DNA of 36,631 bases from Tritonibacter horizontis (GTDB lineage: Bacteria; Pseudomonadota; Alphaproteobacteria; Rhodobacterales; Rhodobacteraceae): positions 1-36,631 of the forward strand of contig NZ_LPUY01000056.1 of assembly GCF_001518015.1 (NCBI RefSeq). Direction: 5' to 3'. This document shows, piece by piece, positions 1 through 7,527 of this stretch (its first letter is position 1; every line of letters starts with the position of its first letter). Made by a program: the position numbers and the translations under genes. The notes under the pieces were generated by a model. That model was not told where the DNA came from, made no database searches, and worked only from the letters and a program-made list of their open reading frames with translations.

Positions 1-45
1 TCCCCCATCAGCCCCCTCACGGCGCCCCGGCCAGTTGGCGCAGGC

Positions 46-1221
46 CTACAGCCGTTCAATCGCCACCGCGATGCCCTGGCCACCGCCGATGCACATGGTG
101 ATGATTGCCCGCTTGCCGCCGGTCCGCTCCAGCTCATACAGCGCCTTGACCGTGATGATCGCGCCGGTGGCTCCGACAGGATGGCCCAGCGCGATCGCAC
201 CGCCATTGGGGTTCACCTTGGCCGGATCCAGCCCCAGCACCTTGTTCACCGCCAGGGCCTGCGCGGCAAAGGCCTCATTCGACTCGATCAGATCAAAATC
301 ATCCGCCGTCATGTCAATCCGCTTCAATAGCTGCTCGACTGCGGGGATCGGACCGATGCCCATGACCTCCGGACGGACACCGGCATGGGCATAGCCAAGG
401 ATACGCGCCTTTGGTTTCAGACCGGCCCTCTCTGCCGCATCTGCCCGCGCCAGAACCAGCGCGGCGGCGCCGTCATTGATCCCGGAGGCATTGCCAGCCG
501 TCACCCGACCATCTTTCTTGAACACGGCCCGCAGCCCGGCCAGCGCCTCCAGCGAGGTTCCCTTGGGGTGTTCATCGACCTCAAAGGGCACCATGTCGCG
601 TTTCACACGCACATCGACCGGCACGATCTGGTCGCGGAAATACCCCGCCTCGATGGCGGCGGCGGCGCGGGTCTGGCTGGACAGGGCAAAGGCATCCATG
701 TCTTCGCGGGTGATTTCGTTCTCATCAGCGACGTTTTCCGCCGTGACCCCCATGTGACCGGTGCCAAAGGGACAGTTCAGCGCCCCCAGCATCATGTCGA
801 GCGAGGCCACATCGCCCATCTTCTGACCCCAGCGGGTCGACGGGGTGATGAATGGGCTGCGCGACATGCTTTCGGCGCCGCCGGTCAGCGCAAACTCCGC
901 GTCCCCAAGCATAAGCGCCTGAATTCCAGACACAATCGCCTGCGCGCCCGAGCCGCAAAGCCGGTTCACATTCATCGCAGGCGTGCTGTCCGGGACACCG
1001 GCCTGCATCGCCGCCACCCGCGACAGATACATGTCGCGCGGTTCGGTGTTGATCACATGGCCGTAGACGACCGTGCCGATCTGTGCCGGCTCCACCCCGG
1101 CCCGCTCCATTGCGGCCTGCGCCACGATGGTGGCAAGATCAATCGGCGGCGTCGCCGCCAACGACCCGCCAAAGGTCCCGATTGCGGTACGCGCGCCATC
1201 CAGAATCACGATATCCGTCAT
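46..1221 (-). CDS. Acetyl-CoA acetyltransferase / beta-ketothiolase
   Basis: Thiolase of 391 residues that condenses or cleaves acyl-CoA units in the cytoplasm, as in acetoacetyl-CoA formation, polyhydroxyalkanoate precursor supply or beta-oxidation. The three catalytic residues are visible at the classic biosynthetic-thiolase positions: nucleophile C89 in NRLCGSGAQA, H347 in GHPVGATG and C377 in MCIGGGQG. The length is normal for the family. I chose the ATG at 1221 because the minus strand reads GAGGAGAAAG just before it; an upstream in-frame start would add 12 unlikely residues. It is transcribed away from the XRE regulator at 1329. Acetyl-CoA is its substrate and also the product of the neighbouring kbl reaction, which may explain the neighbourhood (inference). 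PhaA and BktB-type chain-length preferences cannot be told apart by eye. Confidence 0.93.
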   Translation of the reverse strand: MTDIVILDGARTAIGTFGGSLAATPPIDLATIVAQAAMERAGVEPAQIGTVVYGHVINTEPRDMYLSRVAAMQAGVPDSTPAMNVNRLCGSGAQAIVSGIQALMLGDAEFALTGGAESMSRSPFITPSTRWGQKMGDVASLDMMLGALNCPFGTGHMGVTAENVADENEITREDMDAFALSSQTRAAAAIEAGYFRDQIVPVDVRVKRDMVPFEVDEHPKGTSLEALAGLRAVFKKDGRVTAGNASGINDGAAALVLARADAAERAGLKPKARILGYAHAGVRPEVMGIGPIPAVEQLLKRIDMTADDFDLIESNEAFAAQALAVNKVLGLDPAKVNPNGGAIALGHPVGATGAIITVKALYELERTGGKRAIITMCIGGGQGIAVAIERL

Positions 1222-1293
1222 GTCTTTCTCCTCATGTTCGTCCCGCCCACTATGCATTCGCAGAAACGCCCTGTCGCGCGCTACGTCCCGTCA

Positions 1294-1322
1294 TTGACAG
1301 GCTGCACACACCACGCCACTAC
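1294..1322 (+). promoter_or_regulatory. Candidate promoter of the XRE regulator (leaderless)
   Basis: A perfect TTGACA -35 box lies at 1294-1299. A 17-nt spacer puts the -10 region at 1317-1322 (CACTAC, a poor match). A start about 7 nt later would fall at or next to the ATG at 1329. No Shine-Dalgarno sequence precedes that ATG, so a leaderless transcript is plausible. The weak -10 keeps confidence low. Confidence 0.4.
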
Positions 1323-1336
1323 TCCGTTATGACGGA
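1323..1336. promoter_or_regulatory. Operator-like palindrome over the regulator start codon
   Basis: TCCGT-TATG-ACGGA is a perfect 5+4+5 inverted repeat whose spacer contains the ATG of the XRE gene. The same arms and spacer length recur at 1961-1974, just before kbl. Position at the predicted transcription start suggests autorepression by the regulator encoded here. Confidence 0.6.
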
Positions 1337-1967
1337 CACGACAGACGATATCCTGACCCTTTTGCCCGCCCGCCTGAAAGAGGCACGTCGCGCGCAGGGT
1401 CTCAGCCTGGAGGCGGTGGCCAACCTCTCCGGGGTCAGCCGCTCGATGGTGAGCCAGATCGAACGGGGCGAAAGCTCTCCGACCATTGCGACACTCTGGA
1501 ACCTCACCCGCGCCCTGCAGGTGGACTTTGCCGGCCTGCTGGAAACCCGCGATGCCGAGGACCGGGTCGAAGTGCTGCGCGCGCGTGACGTGCCGGTGAT
1601 CGACAACAAGATGGCCTATTGCAGCATCGCCATCCTCTCGCCGCCCGAAGACGTCGGCGGTCACGAGGTCTATGACATCCGGTTTCAGCCGGACGGCGCC
1701 CTGGTTAGCGCCGCGCATGGGCCCGGAACGGTCGAACATCTCACCGTGCTGGAAGGGACTGTCGTGGTGACGTCCGGCACCGCAAAAGACTACCTCTATC
1801 CCGGTGATACCGCGCGCTATGCCGCTGATGTCGGACATGCGATCATGGCACCAGAAGGCGCCGCGCGGGTGTTCCTGATCGTCAAGACCGGCAAGCCAAG
1901 GCCCCATGATGGCCCGCCGCCCCCACCGGGGGACGCCGCAAAAGACGCACCTGTGAAAAATCCGTAA
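1329..1967 (+). CDS. XRE-family regulator with C-terminal cupin domain
   Basis: A 212-residue transcription factor of the HTH-XRE plus cupin type. The helix-turn-helix covers about residues 15-70, with the typical LSGVSRSMVSQIERGESSPT core. A cupin-like beta-barrel follows at about 125-195 and would be expected to sense a small ligand. Relatives often control amino-acid or polyamine catabolism genes next door. Here kbl-tdh follows in the same direction 91 bp downstream, and identical palindromes lie at this gene's start and before kbl, so it probably controls threonine breakdown and its own synthesis (inference). The ATG at 1329 begins the domain cleanly; longer upstream reading frames overlap the thiolase promoter. 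The last codons overlap the 1961-1974 palindrome. The ligand is unknown. Confidence 0.85.
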   Translation: MTDTTDDILTLLPARLKEARRAQGLSLEAVANLSGVSRSMVSQIERGESSPTIATLWNLTRALQVDFAGLLETRDAEDRVEVLRARDVPVIDNKMAYCSIAILSPPEDVGGHEVYDIRFQPDGALVSAAHGPGTVEHLTVLEGTVVVTSGTAKDYLYPGDTARYAADVGHAIMAPEGAARVFLIVKTGKPRPHDGPPPPPGDAAKDAPVKNP

Positions 1968-1974
1968 TCACGGA
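1961..1974. promoter_or_regulatory. Operator-like palindrome at the end of the XRE gene
   Basis: TCCGT-AATC-ACGGA has the same 5+4+5 arms as the palindrome at 1323-1336. It spans the regulator's stop codon and lies about 85 bp before kbl. The flanks (AAAAA before, ATTTTT after) would extend the stem and leave a short U tract, so a weak terminator is an alternative or additional role. Confidence 0.6.
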
Positions 1975-1988
1975 ATTTTTTCCACTAA

Positions 1989-2011
1989 ACCGTAATTTCC
2001 ATCTTTACGGA
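1989..2011. promoter_or_regulatory. Second inverted repeat before kbl
   Basis: ACCGTAA (1989-1995) and TTACGGA (2005-2011) face each other across 9 nt. They are the same half-sites (TCCGTAA type) as in 1961-1974, placed 28 bp further on. This suggests cooperative binding of two regulator dimers over the kbl promoter region. A weak promoter (TTTCCA 1996-2001, CACTAT 2020-2025) would overlap the site. Confidence 0.5.
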
Positions 2012-2058
2012 CACATATCCACTATGACAGACTTCCGGAAACAACCGGAGTCGTGCTC

Positions 2059-3243
2059 ATGTCCAATGCCTTTCTCAGCCACATCAGCGATACCCTGACG
2101 CAGATTGATGCCGACGGCCTGTACAAGCGCGAGCGTATGATCACCTCGCCACAGGGCGGCGAAATCCGGGTGAGGGACCGCGCGGTCATCAACCTCTGTG
2201 CCAATAACTATCTCGGTCTGGCCGATCATCCAGCGCTGATCTCCGCCGCCCAGGAGGCCATGACGACCAAGGGCTATGGCATGGCGTCGGTCCGCTTCAT
2301 CTGTGGCACTCAGGATCTGCACCGGGCGCTGGAACAGCGGCTCGCGCAGTTTCTCGGCACCGCGGATTCGATCCTTTTTGCGGCCTGTTTCGACGCCAAC
2401 GGCGGATTGTTCGAACCCCTGCTTGGGCCAGAAGATGCCATCGTCTCTGACAGTCTCAACCATGCTTCGATCATTGACGGCATCCGTTTGTGCAAGGCCC
2501 AGCGCTATCGCTACGCCAACAATGACATGGCGGATCTGGAGGCACGGCTGAAAGAAGCGCGCGCCAAGGGCGCCCGGCATATCATGATTGCGACGGATGG
2601 GGTGTTCTCGATGGATGGCACCCTCGCCAAGCTGCCGGATATCCGTGAAATTGCCGACCGTTACGACGCCATTGTGATGGTGGATGACTGCCACGCCACA
2701 GGGTTTATGGGGCCACGCGGCGCCGGCACGCCGGATCATTTTGGTGTCGGGATCGACATTCTGACCGGCACTCTGGGCAAGGCGCTGGGCGGGGCGATTG
2801 GCGGCTATATCGCGGGTCCGCAGCCGGTGATCGACCTCTTGCGGCAACGGGCCCGGCCCTATCTGTTTTCCAACGCCCTGCCGCCTGCGGTGGTTGCCGC
2901 CGGGATTGAGGCGATCCGGCTGGTCGAAGAGGGCGCCGCGCTGCGGACACAGTTGTTCGAGAACACCAAATTCTGGCGTGCCGGGCTGACCGAACTCGGG
3001 TTTGATCTGTTGCCCGGCGAACATCCGATCATTCCGGTCATGCTGGGCGACGCCAAACTGGCGCAGGAAATGGCAGCACGTCTCTTTGACGAAGGCGTCT
3101 ATGTCTCCGGTTTCTTCTTTCCGGTGGTGCCAAAGGGCCAGGCCCGTATCCGCACCCAGATGAATGCCGCCCTGACCCGTGACGAACTGACCCGTGCCCT
3201 CGGCGCGTTTGAGCGGGTCGGCAAGGCCTGTGGAGTGATCTGA
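2059..3243 (+). CDS. kbl: Glycine C-acetyltransferase (2-amino-3-ketobutyrate CoA ligase)
   Basis: PLP enzyme of 394 residues, alpha-oxoamine synthase family, cytoplasmic. It takes the 2-amino-3-ketobutyrate made by Tdh plus CoA and yields glycine and acetyl-CoA. The PLP lysine is K241 in [18 protein letters not shown] at about 210-215 supplies the ring-binding aspartate and active-site histidine. Length matches the family (about 395-400). I use the ATG at 2059 rather than the in-frame GTG at 2053 because GGAG at 2047-2050 is spaced 8 nt from the ATG. tdh begins 1 nt after the stop, so the two are one operon. Palindromes upstream match the one on the XRE gene's start, pointing to control by that regulator. 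Confidence 0.96.
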   Translation: MSNAFLSHISDTLTQIDADGLYKRERMITSPQGGEIRVRDRAVINLCANNYLGLADHPALISAAQEAMTTKGYGMASVRFICGTQDLHRALEQRLAQFLGTADSILFAACFDANGGLFEPLLGPEDAIVSDSLNHASIIDGIRLCKAQRYRYANNDMADLEARLKEARAKGARHIMIATDGVFSMDGTLAKLPDIREIADRYDAIVMVDDCHATGFMGPRGAGTPDHFGVGIDILTGTLGKALGGAIGGYIAGPQPVIDLLRQRARPYLFSNALPPAVVAAGIEAIRLVEEGAALRTQLFENTKFWRAGLTELGFDLLPGEHPIIPVMLGDAKLAQEMAARLFDEGVYVSGFFFPVVPKGQARIRTQMNAALTRDELTRALGAFERVGKACGVI

Positions 3244-3244
3244 C

Positions 3245-4291
3245 ATGAGACCTAACACGATGAAAGCCCTGGAAAAATCAAAGCCCGAACCGGGGCTTTG
3301 GATGGTCCAGGCGCCGGTGCCGGACATCGGCCCGGACGAGGTGCTGATCAAGGTCAACACCACCGGTATCTGTGGTACCGACATCCACATCTGGAACTGG
3401 GACGACTGGGCCGCGCATACCGTTCCCGTGCCGATGATCACCGGCCACGAGTTTGCGGGCGAGATCGTCGAGATCGGCCGCGATGTCACCGGGCTGTCGA
3501 TTGGCCAGCGCTGCTCTGGCGAGGGGCATCTGATCGGCAAGGACAGCCGACAATCCCGGTCCGGCAAGTTTCACCTTGATCCCGGCACCCGTGGCATCGG
3601 CGTCAACGAACAGGGGGCCTTTGCCCAGTATCTGCGGCTGCCCGCCTTCAACGTGGTGCCGCTGCCCGATGATATCCCGGATGAAATCGGCGCCATCCTC
3701 GATCCGCTTGGAAATGCGGTGCATACGGCGCTGAGCTTTGATCTGCTGGGCGAGGATGTGCTGATCACGGGGGCAGGCCCCATCGGCATCATGGCCGCCG
3801 CCGTCGCGCGCCATGCCGGCGCGCGCCATGTGGTGATCACCGATGTGAACCCGGACCGACTGGCGCTGGCGACCGAGGTGGCCAAGGTGCGCGCGGTCAA
3901 TGTCGCGCAGGAGGATCTGAACGACGTCATCCACGAACTGGGCCTGAAACAGGGGTTCGACGTCGGGCTGGAGATGTCAGGCAGTCAGGCCGCCCTCGAC
4001 CAGATGGTCGAAGCCCTGGTGATGGGCGGAAAGATCGCCCTGCTGGGGATTCCGCCCGGAAAATCTCCGGTCGATTGGTCCCGCATCGTGTTCAAGGCGA
4101 TCACCCTCAAAGGCGTCTATGGCCGCGAGATGTTCGAGACCTGGTACAAGATGATCGCCATGCTGCAAAATGGCCTCGATGTGAGCCGGGTGATCACCCA
4201 TCGGTTCGCCGTTGACGACTTTGCCGCGGGATTTGCCGCGATGAAATCCGGTCAGAGCGGCAAGGTGGTGCTGCACTGGACCGGCGGCTGA
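3245..4291 (+). CDS. tdh: L-threonine 3-dehydrogenase lacking structural-zinc cysteines
   Basis: Zinc medium-chain dehydrogenase of 348 residues that oxidises L-threonine to 2-amino-3-ketobutyrate with NAD+, feeding Kbl. Catalytic zinc ligands are present: C43 in GICGTDIH and H68-E69 in TGHEF. The nucleotide-binding turn GAGPIG and the family signature [12 protein letters not shown] are intact. The four cysteines that bind structural zinc in E. coli Tdh are all replaced here: G98, S101, S104 and D112 occupy those columns with no gap, so the lobe must fold without that metal. From memory, similar sequences occur in other alphaproteobacterial Tdh proteins. GGAG at 3232-3235 supports the ATG at 3245; an in-frame ATG at 3260 would start at MKALEK, where the E. 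coli protein starts. Confidence 0.96.
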   Translation: MRPNTMKALEKSKPEPGLWMVQAPVPDIGPDEVLIKVNTTGICGTDIHIWNWDDWAAHTVPVPMITGHEFAGEIVEIGRDVTGLSIGQRCSGEGHLIGKDSRQSRSGKFHLDPGTRGIGVNEQGAFAQYLRLPAFNVVPLPDDIPDEIGAILDPLGNAVHTALSFDLLGEDVLITGAGPIGIMAAAVARHAGARHVVITDVNPDRLALATEVAKVRAVNVAQEDLNDVIHELGLKQGFDVGLEMSGSQAALDQMVEALVMGGKIALLGIPPGKSPVDWSRIVFKAITLKGVYGREMFETWYKMIAMLQNGLDVSRVITHRFAVDDFAAGFAAMKSGQSGKVVLHWTGG

Positions 4292-4335
4292 GCCGCCGCC
4301 CAAGACGCGCCCCAAACGCGCCCCCGACCCGACCG

Positions 4336-4370
4336 AAAAAGGCAGGCCGCCGGGCGCACCGGGGCCTGCC
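4336..4370 (-). terminator. Rho-independent terminator for the phosphatase gene
   Basis: GGCAGGCC (4341-4348) pairs with GGCCTGCC (4363-4370); on the minus strand the hairpin is followed directly by TTTTT (4340-4336). It lies about 165 nt past the phosphatase stop codon. Confidence 0.65.
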
Positions 4371-4510
4371 GAGTTGGGGATGAACTACGCACTGTGGCGT
4401 GCGACGCAGCGCCCCCGGTCAGGGAACCGGCCCGCGGGAGGACGCGGAGAAGACCTGCAATCGCCACCGCTCCACCATACAACCATCACGCTAGTAAACT
4501 CAATAACGCT

Positions 4511-4535
4511 CGCGCATAATGACGGCGCGTTTTTT
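4511..4535 (+). terminator. Possible terminator for the kbl-tdh operon
   Basis: CGCGC (4511-4515) pairs with GCGCG (4525-4529), followed by six T residues (4530-4535). The stem is only 5 bp. It sits 220 nt past the tdh stop and touches the 3' end of the convergent phosphatase gene. Confidence 0.45.
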
Positions 4536-5269
4536 CAGCTGCCGGGTTCAAGTCTGACGCGTCCCCCGGGCGTCAGGCACCAGGACTCACGTCCCTCAAA
4601 CACCACCGGTACCAACGTGCGCCCGTAGCCCGCGCCACAATCGATATCGACCCGATTGCCATAATGGACGGGATGATCCTCGGCGGTATGGCCATGCACA
4701 ACCAGCCAGGGGTGTTTCCTTGGATCGTCGAGAAAGCCCTGACGGATCCACAACAAATCCTGCTCTTCCTGGTCTGCCAGGGCGACAGCGGGGCGAATAC
4801 CGGCATGCACGAACAGCAGGTCTCCGGCCTGGTGATAATGTGGCAGGTCGGCGAGGTAATCCAGATGCGCGGGCGGCACGGCGGCGCGGGCGGCAGCATG
4901 GATGTCCCATTTCCGGTCGCGGGGCCCGCATTCCACACCATAGGACGCCAAGGTCGCGCCCCCTCCGATGCGGTCGTTCAGGTAATAGAGCTCCACCGGC
5001 AGATAGGGATCTTCGCGCGGGAAGGGTTCCATGAACCAGGTGAACATGCGGTCGTGGTTGCCCTTGAGACAGGTCCAGTTGCGCCCCTCCGCCTGGCCCC
5101 GCATCAACCGGTCGATCACCCCCCGGCTGTCAGGGCCACGGTCGACATAGTCGCCGACAAAGACAATTTCAGCCTCCGGCCCGCCATCCGCAGCGATCAG
5201 CTCCAGCGCGCGTTCCAATTGGCCGGTTTGCCCATGGATGTCACCGATGGCGTAGATTGGTTTGGTCAT
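4535..5269 (-). CDS. PPP-type metallophosphoesterase (serine/threonine phosphatase-like)
   Basis: A 244-residue cytoplasmic phosphoesterase. All bimetal-site signatures of the PPP family are present: GDIHG (9-13), GDYVDRG (39-45), GNHD (70-73), then FVHAGIRP and VVHGHT in the C-terminal half. That set resembles bacterial PrpA/PrpB-type protein phosphatases and related diadenosine tetraphosphatase-like enzymes; the substrate cannot be chosen from sequence. The ATG at 5269 precedes the core motif by the usual short beta strand, with AGAAG upstream on the minus strand. It is convergent with tdh and probably monocistronic, with a hairpin-T5 terminator at 4370-4336. Confidence 0.88.
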   Translation of the reverse strand: MTKPIYAIGDIHGQTGQLERALELIAADGGPEAEIVFVGDYVDRGPDSRGVIDRLMRGQAEGRNWTCLKGNHDRMFTWFMEPFPREDPYLPVELYYLNDRIGGGATLASYGVECGPRDRKWDIHAAARAAVPPAHLDYLADLPHYHQAGDLLFVHAGIRPAVALADQEEQDLLWIRQGFLDDPRKHPWLVVHGHTAEDHPVHYGNRVDIDCGAGYGRTLVPVVFEGRESWCLTPGGRVRLEPGS

Positions 5270-5414
5270 AACAGGTCTTCTTTCACATTTTATGCCATTT
5301 CAGCACGTTTTCAGCTAACATACGGACGCACTAGCGGCTTGTTCCGGCAAACAATGTCAAACGGGGCACCACGGACAAGGCGAAAAGCCCCATGTTTCAG
5401 GGAAAGAGTTTATT

Positions 5415-5783
5415 ATGAAGGGAATTTCATTCGGGTTTATGACACTGGCCGTTTGTATAAGCATTGTTGGTATGGTGTGGGGCATCCAGATGGCCGCATC
5501 CAAGAACCATCTGCTGGCCAACGCACATGCACATCTTAATCTGATCGGCTGGGTCGGGTTCGCAATTTACGGAACCTATTACCACATCGTCCCCGCAGCG
5601 GCGCAGGGCCTGTTGCCGCGCATTCACCTGGCCCTGTCGGTTGTGGCAGTGGGCACCATCGCCCCCGGTATCGCCATCGTTCTGAGCGGCGGCACCGACG
5701 GGTTGGCGATTTTGGGCAGCGTCCTGACGCTGGCCAGTGCCATCCTGTTCCTGGTGATCGTCTTGCGCAGCCGCGCCAGCTGA
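5415..5783 (+). CDS. Small membrane protein with HAHLN motif (oxidase subunit I-like)
   Basis: A 122-residue inner-membrane protein with four predicted hydrophobic helices (about 7-27, 37-57, 69-90 and 96-116). The stretch HAHLNLIGWVGFAIYG resembles part of the heme-copper oxidase subunit I or NnrS fold, where histidines in such a helix bind metal or haem. The protein is far too short to be an oxidase by itself, so it may be a haem-sensing or orphan helix-bundle relative (inference). AAAGAG lies 8 nt before the ATG. It sits alone between the divergent phosphatase and the convergent serA gene. Similar short proteins are common hypotheticals in this order; function unknown. Confidence 0.7.
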   Translation: MKGISFGFMTLAVCISIVGMVWGIQMAASKNHLLANAHAHLNLIGWVGFAIYGTYYHIVPAAAQGLLPRIHLALSVVAVGTIAPGIAIVLSGGTDGLAILGSVLTLASAILFLVIVLRSRAS

Positions 5784-5786
5784 CCG

Positions 5787-5820
5787 AAAAACGCGGGCCC
5801 GCACATGGCGCGCCCGCGTT
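5787..5820 (-). terminator. Terminator after serA
   Basis: AACGCGGGC (5790-5798) pairs with GCCCGCGTT (5812-5820), a 9-bp stem with a 13-nt loop. Reading the minus strand, the stem runs into TTTTT (5791-5787). It lies 26 nt past the serA stop. The stem may also serve the convergent small membrane gene, although the plus strand has no U tract. Confidence 0.8.
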
Positions 5821-5846
5821 GATCGTCATCGGTGGTTCACACCCGG

Positions 5847-7442
5847 TCAGGCGACGTCGAATTCCAACGGCTTGATCTGGGTGAAAAGACCGGTTTCCGC
5901 CAGTTTCGCCCGGGCCTCTGCCGGCACCGGCGCATCCACATAGAGCAGCGCGATGGCCTCGCCGCCAACAATGGCGCGACCGAGGGTAAAGTTGGCGATG
6001 TTCACGTCCATATCGCCCATGGTGCGGCCCAGCGCACCGATGATGCCCGGCTTGTCGTTGTTGGTGGTGTAAAGCATGTGCTGACCCACCTCGGCGTCGA
6101 TGTTGATGCCCTTGATCTGGATGAACCGTGGTTTGCCATCCGAGAACACGGTGCCCGCGACAGAGCGTTCCCGCTTGCCCGTCACCACCGACACCTTGAT
6201 ATAGCCATCAAAGGCACCGGATTTGTCCTGATTGGTGGTGGAGATCTGGATGCCGCGCTCTTTGGCGACGACCGGGGCCGAAACCATGTTCACGTCCGGG
6301 TTCACGTTTTTCATGATGCCGGCGATGACAGCGCAGTTCAGCGCCTCGAGGTTCATGTCGGCAACCACACCGTCATACAGCACATTGATCGCGGTGATCG
6401 GCTCGTCCGAGAGCTGGCCCGCGAAAGAGCCAAGGTGATCGGCCAGCTTGATCCAGGGGCCCATGACCTTTGCCTCTTCGGCGGTGACCGATGGCATGTT
6501 CAGCGCATTTTCGACCGCACCGGTCAACAGGTAGTTGGCCATCTGGTCCGCCACCTGAAGGGCGACGTTTTCCTGTGCTTCGGTGGTGGCCGCGCCCAAA
6601 TGCGGGGTGCAGACCACGTTGGGCAGGTCAAACAGCGGGTTTTCCTTGGCCGGCTCCACCGAGAAGACGTCAAAGGCCGCGCCCGCCACATGGCCGGATT
6701 TCAGCGCCTCTGCCAGCGCCTCTTCGTCGACCAGACCGCCACGGGCACAGTTGACGATGCGCACCCCTTTTTTGGTCTTGGCGAGGTTTTCACGGCTGAG
6801 AATGTTCTTGGTCTGATCGGTCAGCGGCACATGCAGGGTGATGAAATCGGCGCGGGACAGCAGCGCGTCCAGCTCGACCTTCTCGACCTGCATTTTCTTG
6901 GCCTTTTCTTCCGACAGGAAGGGATCATAGGCCACGACCTTCATTTTCAGGCCACGGGCGCGGTCGCAGACGATGCCACCGATATTGCCCGCACCGATCA
7001 CGCCGAGCGTCTTGCCGGTCAGCTCGACCCCCATGAATTTCGATTTCTCCCATTTGCCCGCATGGGTCGAGGCAGAGGCCTCAGGGATCTGACGGGCGAC
7101 CGCGAACATCATCGCAATGGCGTGTTCCGCCGTTGTGATCATGTTGCCGAAGGGCGTGTTCATGACAATGACACCCTTCTTGGAAGAGGCTTCCTTGTCG
7201 ATATTGTCGGTGCCGATGCCGGCGCGGCCGATCACCTTGAGGTTGGTCGCCGCCTCAAGAATGGTGGGCGTCACCCGGGTGGCGGAGCGGATGGCAAGGC
7301 CATCATACTGACCGATGATCTCGGCCAGCTTGTCCTTGTCCTTGCCCACGTCGGGCAGGAAATCCACGTCGATGCCGCGATCGCGAAAGATCTGTACGGC
7401 GGCGTCGGACAGTTTGTCGGAAATGAGTACCTTGGGGGCCAT
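5847..7442 (-). CDS. serA: D-3-phosphoglycerate dehydrogenase
   Basis: First enzyme of serine synthesis, 531 residues, cytoplasmic; oxidises 3-phosphoglycerate to 3-phosphohydroxypyruvate with NAD+. The N-terminal substrate domain, the Rossmann turn GVIGAGNIGG (about 148-157), the catalytic arginine in NCARGGLVDE and histidine in TPHLGAAT are all visible. The long C-terminal part carries the intervening ASB domain and a final ACT domain (about 455-531, with NNDKPGIIGALG), the type-1 long form. An ACT domain usually means feedback control by serine. The ATG at 7442 has AAAGGA upstream on the minus strand; the longer frame reading back to 7721 overlaps serC and is not coding. It follows serC by 85 bp and shares its leader. 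Confidence 0.97.
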   Translation of the reverse strand: MAPKVLISDKLSDAAVQIFRDRGIDVDFLPDVGKDKDKLAEIIGQYDGLAIRSATRVTPTILEAATNLKVIGRAGIGTDNIDKEASSKKGVIVMNTPFGNMITTAEHAIAMMFAVARQIPEASASTHAGKWEKSKFMGVELTGKTLGVIGAGNIGGIVCDRARGLKMKVVAYDPFLSEEKAKKMQVEKVELDALLSRADFITLHVPLTDQTKNILSRENLAKTKKGVRIVNCARGGLVDEEALAEALKSGHVAGAAFDVFSVEPAKENPLFDLPNVVCTPHLGAATTEAQENVALQVADQMANYLLTGAVENALNMPSVTAEEAKVMGPWIKLADHLGSFAGQLSDEPITAINVLYDGVVADMNLEALNCAVIAGIMKNVNPDVNMVSAPVVAKERGIQISTTNQDKSGAFDGYIKVSVVTGKRERSVAGTVFSDGKPRFIQIKGINIDAEVGQHMLYTTNNDKPGIIGALGRTMGDMDVNIANFTLGRAIVGGEAIALLYVDAPVPAEARAKLAETGLFTQIKPLEFDVA

Positions 7443-7527
7443 GGTCTTGGTCCTTTGTCTGCGGGGGCCGGAGGGCGGCCTGAAAAGGGGGGAAGTCTTG
7501 CCCGACGTCGCCGCCGGGCAGTCAGGA

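Noticed and set aside
2005-3567. 520-codon open frame on the minus strand
   Set aside because: Antisense to kbl and the start of tdh, both certain genes.
4545-4554. GGTTCAAGTC, a tRNA T-loop-like sequence
   Set aside because: It is the 3' coding end of the phosphatase gene (RLEPGS on the minus strand) and no acceptor, D or anticodon arms surround it.
4374-4628. 84-codon open frame between tdh and the phosphatase gene
   Set aside because: It overlaps a terminator hairpin and the antisense end of the phosphatase gene, with no ribosome-binding site or recognisable product.
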